Made by a program: the position numbers and the translations under genes. Positions 61,282 to 64,000 of a DNA stretch of 64,000 bases are shown piece after piece (the stretch's first letter is position 1; every line of letters starts with the position of its first letter). The notes below the pieces were generated by a model. The model was not told the DNA's origin. It ran no database searches and saw nothing but the letters and a program-made list of their open reading frames with translations. The DNA comes from CAZQXD01 sp964597315 (GTDB taxonomy: Bacteria > Pseudomonadota > Gammaproteobacteria > Competibacterales > Competibacteraceae). The stretch lies in contig CAZQXD010000016.1 in NCBI GenBank assembly GCA_964597315.1, positions 4,582 to 68,581 on the forward strand, written 5' to 3'.

Positions 61282-63456
61282 GTGTACACCCGCCGCGCCC
61301 GCAACGCTGTCAATATCTGGCCAGGCTTCGTGGATGCCCTGGCCACCCTGTTGCTGGTGTTCATTTTTATGCTGGTGGTGTTCGTGATGGCCCAGTTCCA
61401 TCTTAACGACGCTCTATCCCAGCGGGACACCGCCCTGGAACAGCTCGGGGAGCGAATCGCCGCCCTCACCGAGGCCCTAAGCGCCGAACAGGACCGGACC
61501 CAGGGCCTGAGCCAGCAAGTGAATGAGCTGTCGGATCGGCTGGCCGTAGCCCTACGCCGCCGGGAGCAACTGCAACGGGAAAAAGATCAGGCCATGACCA
61601 CGGCCCAGGTCCATAAACAGGCCCTGGAACTGCGCCTGGCCGAACTGGCCCAACTGCGGGACGACATCGCGGCCCTGCGCCAAGTCCGGGATCAGCTGGA
61701 AGAACGGGTGGCGGGGCTTGCCGCCCAGCTTCAGGCCAGCCAGGCCGAAACCGCCGCCGAACGGGACCGGAGCCAGGCCCTGGAGGCGCGGCTCGCCGAG
61801 CAGCGGGAAACCACCCACCTGGCCCAGCAAGCCTTGGAACAAAGGCAACAGCGCTTGGAGGAACTCCTGGCCCGGCTGGCCGTCCGGGATCAGGACCTGG
61901 CCCAATTGGCCATGCAACTGGCCAGCGCCCAGGGCCAAAGCCGGGAGGCCCGGGCCGCAGCCGACGCCCGGCAACAGCGGGCGGACCAGGCCGAAGCCCG
62001 GGCCGAGACCCTGCAAGCCGAGTTGGACGCCGCCTTGCTGAGCCTACAAGCGGATCGGCAAACCCTGGAATTGCGGCTGCGGGAACTGGCCAGTCTGCAA
62101 GCGGATCTCCATGCCCTGCGCCAGATCCGGGAGGAACTGGAACAACAGGTGGGCCAACTGGCCGATCAGCTCCAGGCCAGCCGCGCCGAGTCCACCACAG
62201 AGCGGGACCGCCGCCAGGCCCTGGAGGCGCAACTGGCCGAGCAAGGGGAACGCACCCGGCTGCTGCAACGGGAACTGACCCAAGGGGAAACCCGGCTGGA
62301 AGCCCTGATCGCCCAGTTGGCCCAGGGTAAGGAACACATCACCGAGCTGTCCCGGCAACTGAGCGAGGCCCTGGGCCAGCGGGACCAGTACCGGAGCCGA
62401 CTGGAACAGGCCGACGCCCGCCTGGCAGAGACAGCGGACCGGCTGGCGGACCTCCAGGCCACCGTCAAGGCTGACCGTGAAGCCCTGGAACTGCGCTTGG
62501 CTGAACTGGTCCGGCTGCGCGACGATCTGGAGGTCCTGCGCACCCTGCGCACGAACCTAGAAGACCAGGTGGGCCGACTGGCCGATCAGCTCCAGGCTAG
62601 CCGCGTCGAAACCACCACGGAGCGGGACCGGCGCAAGGCCCTGGAGGCGCAACTGGCCGAGCAGCGGGAAACCACCCGGCTAGCCCAAAGCGATTTGGAA
62701 GAACGGCAACTGCGCCTGCAGGAACTGTTGGCCCGGGCCAGCGCCCAGGACCAGGCTTTAGCGGCCCTCACCGTTGAGCTGGCCAAGCGCCAGCAAGACT
62801 TGGACGCCCAGGGGCAACTGGCCGCCGAACTGCGCATCCAGCGGGACGCCCTGGACCAGCATGTGCCGGCCCTGCGCCGCCAACTTCAGCAGCTCTATGC
62901 CATGCTGGCCGACTCGGAAACCATGCGGGAGACCCAGAGCTTCCGCATCGCCGATCTGGAGGCGCAACTGGATCGGGAACTGGCCAGCAAGGTCCGGGAA
63001 CTGAGCCGTTACCGTTCGGAGTTCTTCGGCCGACTGCGGGAGGTGCTAGGGGAGCGCCCGGATGTCCGTATCGTCGGCGACCGGTTTCTGTTCCAATCGG
63101 AACTGTTTTTCGACTCCGGCTCGGCGGAACTGGGAGAGACCGGCAAGGCGCAGTTGCAAAACCTGGCCACTACCCTCACCAACATCGCCGCCCAGATTCC
63201 CCAGGACATCGACTGGATACTGCAAATCAGCGGACACACCGACCGCCGCCCCATCAACACACCCCGTTTCCCTTCTAACTGGGAACTATCCACCGCCCGG
63301 GCCATCTCCATCGTGCGCTTTCTAATTGACGAGGGCATCGCCCCAGAGCGACTGGGCGCCACCGGTTTCGCCCACTACCAGCCCCTGGACTCCGGCGACA
63401 GCGAAGCGGCCCACAGCCGTAACCGGCGCATCGAATTCAAGCTGACCAGTCGCTGA
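61282..63456 (+). CDS. MotB-like OmpA-domain protein with very long heptad-repeat rod
   Basis: Protein of 724 residues. A single TM helix (about 15-37) carries Asp18 in WPGFVDALATLLLVF, matching the ion-binding Asp of MotB. Residues 45-580 are nearly all charged heptads. Three long copies share start ALELRLAEL (114, 261, 401) and internal LADQLQAS (146, 293, 433), so periods are 147 and 140 residues, 21 and 20 heptads. The OmpA-like peptidoglycan-binding domain (600-724) has QISGHTDRRP, SNWELSTARA and NRRIEF. The GTG start lacks a strong ribosome site, so coupling with the gene upstream is likely. Confidence 0.85.
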   Translation: MYTRRARNAVNIWPGFVDALATLLLVFIFMLVVFVMAQFHLNDALSQRDTALEQLGERIAALTEALSAEQDRTQGLSQQVNELSDRLAVALRRREQLQREKDQAMTTAQVHKQALELRLAELAQLRDDIAALRQVRDQLEERVAGLAAQLQASQAETAAERDRSQALEARLAEQRETTHLAQQALEQRQQRLEELLARLAVRDQDLAQLAMQLASAQGQSREARAAADARQQRADQAEARAETLQAELDAALLSLQADRQTLELRLRELASLQADLHALRQIREELEQQVGQLADQLQASRAESTTERDRRQALEAQLAEQGERTRLLQRELTQGETRLEALIAQLAQGKEHITELSRQLSEALGQRDQYRSRLEQADARLAETADRLADLQATVKADREALELRLAELVRLRDDLEVLRTLRTNLEDQVGRLADQLQASRVETTTERDRRKALEAQLAEQRETTRLAQSDLEERQLRLQELLARASAQDQALAALTVELAKRQQDLDAQGQLAAELRIQRDALDQHVPALRRQLQQLYAMLADSETMRETQSFRIADLEAQLDRELASKVRELSRYRSEFFGRLREVLGERPDVRIVGDRFLFQSELFFDSGSAELGETGKAQLQNLATTLTNIAAQIPQDIDWILQISGHTDRRPINTPRFPSNWELSTARAISIVRFLIDEGIAPERLGATGFAHYQPLDSGDSEAAHSRNRRIEFKLTSR

Positions 63457-63504
63457 GCAAGGTTAGTTTATTTTTTCTAACGTATTGATTAAAAAATAAT
63501 TCTG

Positions 63505-63533
63505 TTGACACCCCCGGTGACCGGACGTATTGT
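63505..63533 (+). promoter_or_regulatory. Sigma-70 promoter for the small gene at 63601
   Basis: TTGACA (63505-63510) and TATTGT (63528-63533) are separated by exactly 17 bases. The start of transcription would be near 63540, about 60 bases before the small ORF. An AT-rich stretch (63468-63500) just upstream could act as an UP element. Confidence 0.6.
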
Positions 63534-63600
63534 TCATCCTATCATTTTGTGCGCCGCACCATGCGAAGCGCCACTCACTTGAAATCCCAGGAGATGTTCC

Positions 63601-63780
63601 ATGTATCCTATAGCGACAGACTATGCACGACGGCTGTTTGAACGGCTGCCCATCCAGGACCCTATCCATGTGGCCGTGAGCGCCCGGGTCCATCGCCAGG
63701 CCCTGTTCGGCCACTGGCTGGCCCGGTTGTTCGGCATCAAGCGACCCCAGGACCGGGAACAGTTCTGGCGGGCTTTCTGA
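63601..63780 (+). CDS. Small hypothetical protein (59 aa)
   Basis: The ATG at 63601 has AGGAG seven bases upstream and a good promoter 70 bases further on. The 59 residues start MYPIATDYARRLFERLPIQD and continue with basic/aromatic helices (ALFGHWLARLFGIKR) to QFWRAF. No TM segment or known family; the basic amphipathic character suggests contact with membrane, nucleic acid or a protein partner. It may have been missed by length cut-offs. Confidence 0.55.
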   Translation: MYPIATDYARRLFERLPIQDPIHVAVSARVHRQALFGHWLARLFGIKRPQDREQFWRAF

Positions 63781-63922
63781 ACCCAGGATTGTGGCGCCAG
63801 CTTCGCGACCTGCGGAGCTGGCCTACTATCAACACCCGGGTCCACTCGGTGTGTCCAACATCAGCGGCGATAGGCCCGAACTGCCCTCTAGGGACGCAGA
63901 GTGTCGGCGTGGGTGATACCGC

Positions 63923-64000
63923 TCATTGACATCCTCCCCTCCCTAAAGGAAAGGGGATTCCCGATCCAGAGACCGAGAGGGTTGACGCTTCACAGCACGT
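63923..64000 (-). CDS. C-terminal end of a TnpB (IS200/IS605) nuclease, cut by the window edge
   Basis: The last 25 codons of a leftward gene are present, with CCEASTLS and later GIPFPLGRGGCQ before TGA. This Glu-Ala-Ser-Thr then GIP...GRGG ending is typical of TnpB proteins whose gene runs into the right-end hairpin of the element. TnpB is an RNA-guided nuclease that uses an omega RNA made from this end. The body lies beyond 64000. The stop codon seems to be supplied by flanking DNA. Confidence 0.62.
   Translation of the reverse strand, partial: TCCEASTLSVSGSGIPFPLGRGGCQ
63926..63965 (-). mobile_element. Right end of an IS200/IS605-type element with omega-RNA hairpin
   Basis: On the minus strand, GGAATCCCC, a stem-loop (63956-63936; CCCC paired with GGGG around a TTTA loop) and GGATGTCAA make the classic right end of tnpB elements. 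The element should end at CAA (63926). The next bases (63925-63906, starting TGAGCGGTATCACCC) are host DNA and would be the guide part of the RNA. Confidence 0.58.

Noticed and set aside
60118..63456. Zorya defence system (ZorA/ZorB)
   Set aside because: The channel pair fits in outline, but zorC, zorD and zorE are absent, the long coil is on the OmpA-domain subunit rather than the channel subunit, and no other defence gene is near.
1..64000. CRISPR arrays, rRNA and tRNA genes
   Set aside because: No regularly spaced repeats and no cloverleaf or rRNA-like stretches were found on reading the intergenic regions by eye; a covariance search would settle tRNAs.

Overview
The window is about 64 kb of GC-rich bacterial DNA that reads as a gammaproteobacterial chromosome. 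The best evidence is synteny and family content: hda, a PerM-like permease, a CDP-alcohol phosphatidyltransferase, purM, purN and a DUF3108 gene in order; YggX of the usual length; a CysB-type regulator; DUF4389, DUF2069 and DUF1992 proteins. A secreted 3-hydroxybutyrate-oligomer hydrolase suggests PHB turnover. I cannot name the genus; a PHB-using lineage near Competibacteraceae, Chromatiales or Methylococcales would fit, but that is a guess. There are no rRNA or tRNA genes and no CRISPR array.

Layout. 1-8 kb: a regulator fragment, NUDIX hydrolase, lipoprotein esterase, a VWA/J-domain pair, and a Cpx-like envelope-stress operon (CpxP-like, response regulator, kinase) with a near-consensus CpxR box upstream. 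8.3-10.8 kb: a gene relic, a GAF-PAS histidine kinase and a GcvR-like ACT protein. 10.8-18 kb: an assimilatory nitrate operon transcribed leftward (nasS-like sensor, nirB, nirD, nasA). It has a sigma-54 promoter and a leader in which an ANTAR-type hexaloop hairpin excludes a strong terminator. 18.2-21.4 kb: TauE exporter, a reduced CysG-like siroheme enzyme and cysB. 21.4-25 kb: an HDOD-GGDEF gene split by a false assembly gap, then an IS110-family element with a structured non-coding left end.

24.9-31.7 kb: DUF599, yggX, a HesB/IscA-like protein overlapping a degenerate ATP-grasp protein, a cold-shock protein, the PHB-oligomer hydrolase, DUF1992 and a DMT exporter. 31.8-42.9 kb: proS, a DnaA-box cluster beside AT-rich DNA, acyP, arsC-wrbA, hda, purMN, dcd, apbC. 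43-48.3 kb: a SorC-regulated sugar locus with two paralogous xylulokinases around a HAD phosphatase. 48.4-52.6 kb: a MacAB-like ABC export operon. 52.8-60 kb: metG, L,D-transpeptidase with dadA, and a large GGDEF-EAL protein. 60.1-63.5 kb: an orphan MotA/ExbB-like plus OmpA-domain pair with a very long heptad-repeat rod. The right edge cuts into a tnpB gene with its IS200/IS605-type end.

The strongest signals are the two-layer nitrate control region, the stator-like pair with in-register 140/147-residue repeats, the CysG-like protein lacking its presumed dehydrogenase Asp, and two mobile elements whose ends look like RNA guides (IS110 bridge RNA, TnpB omega RNA).
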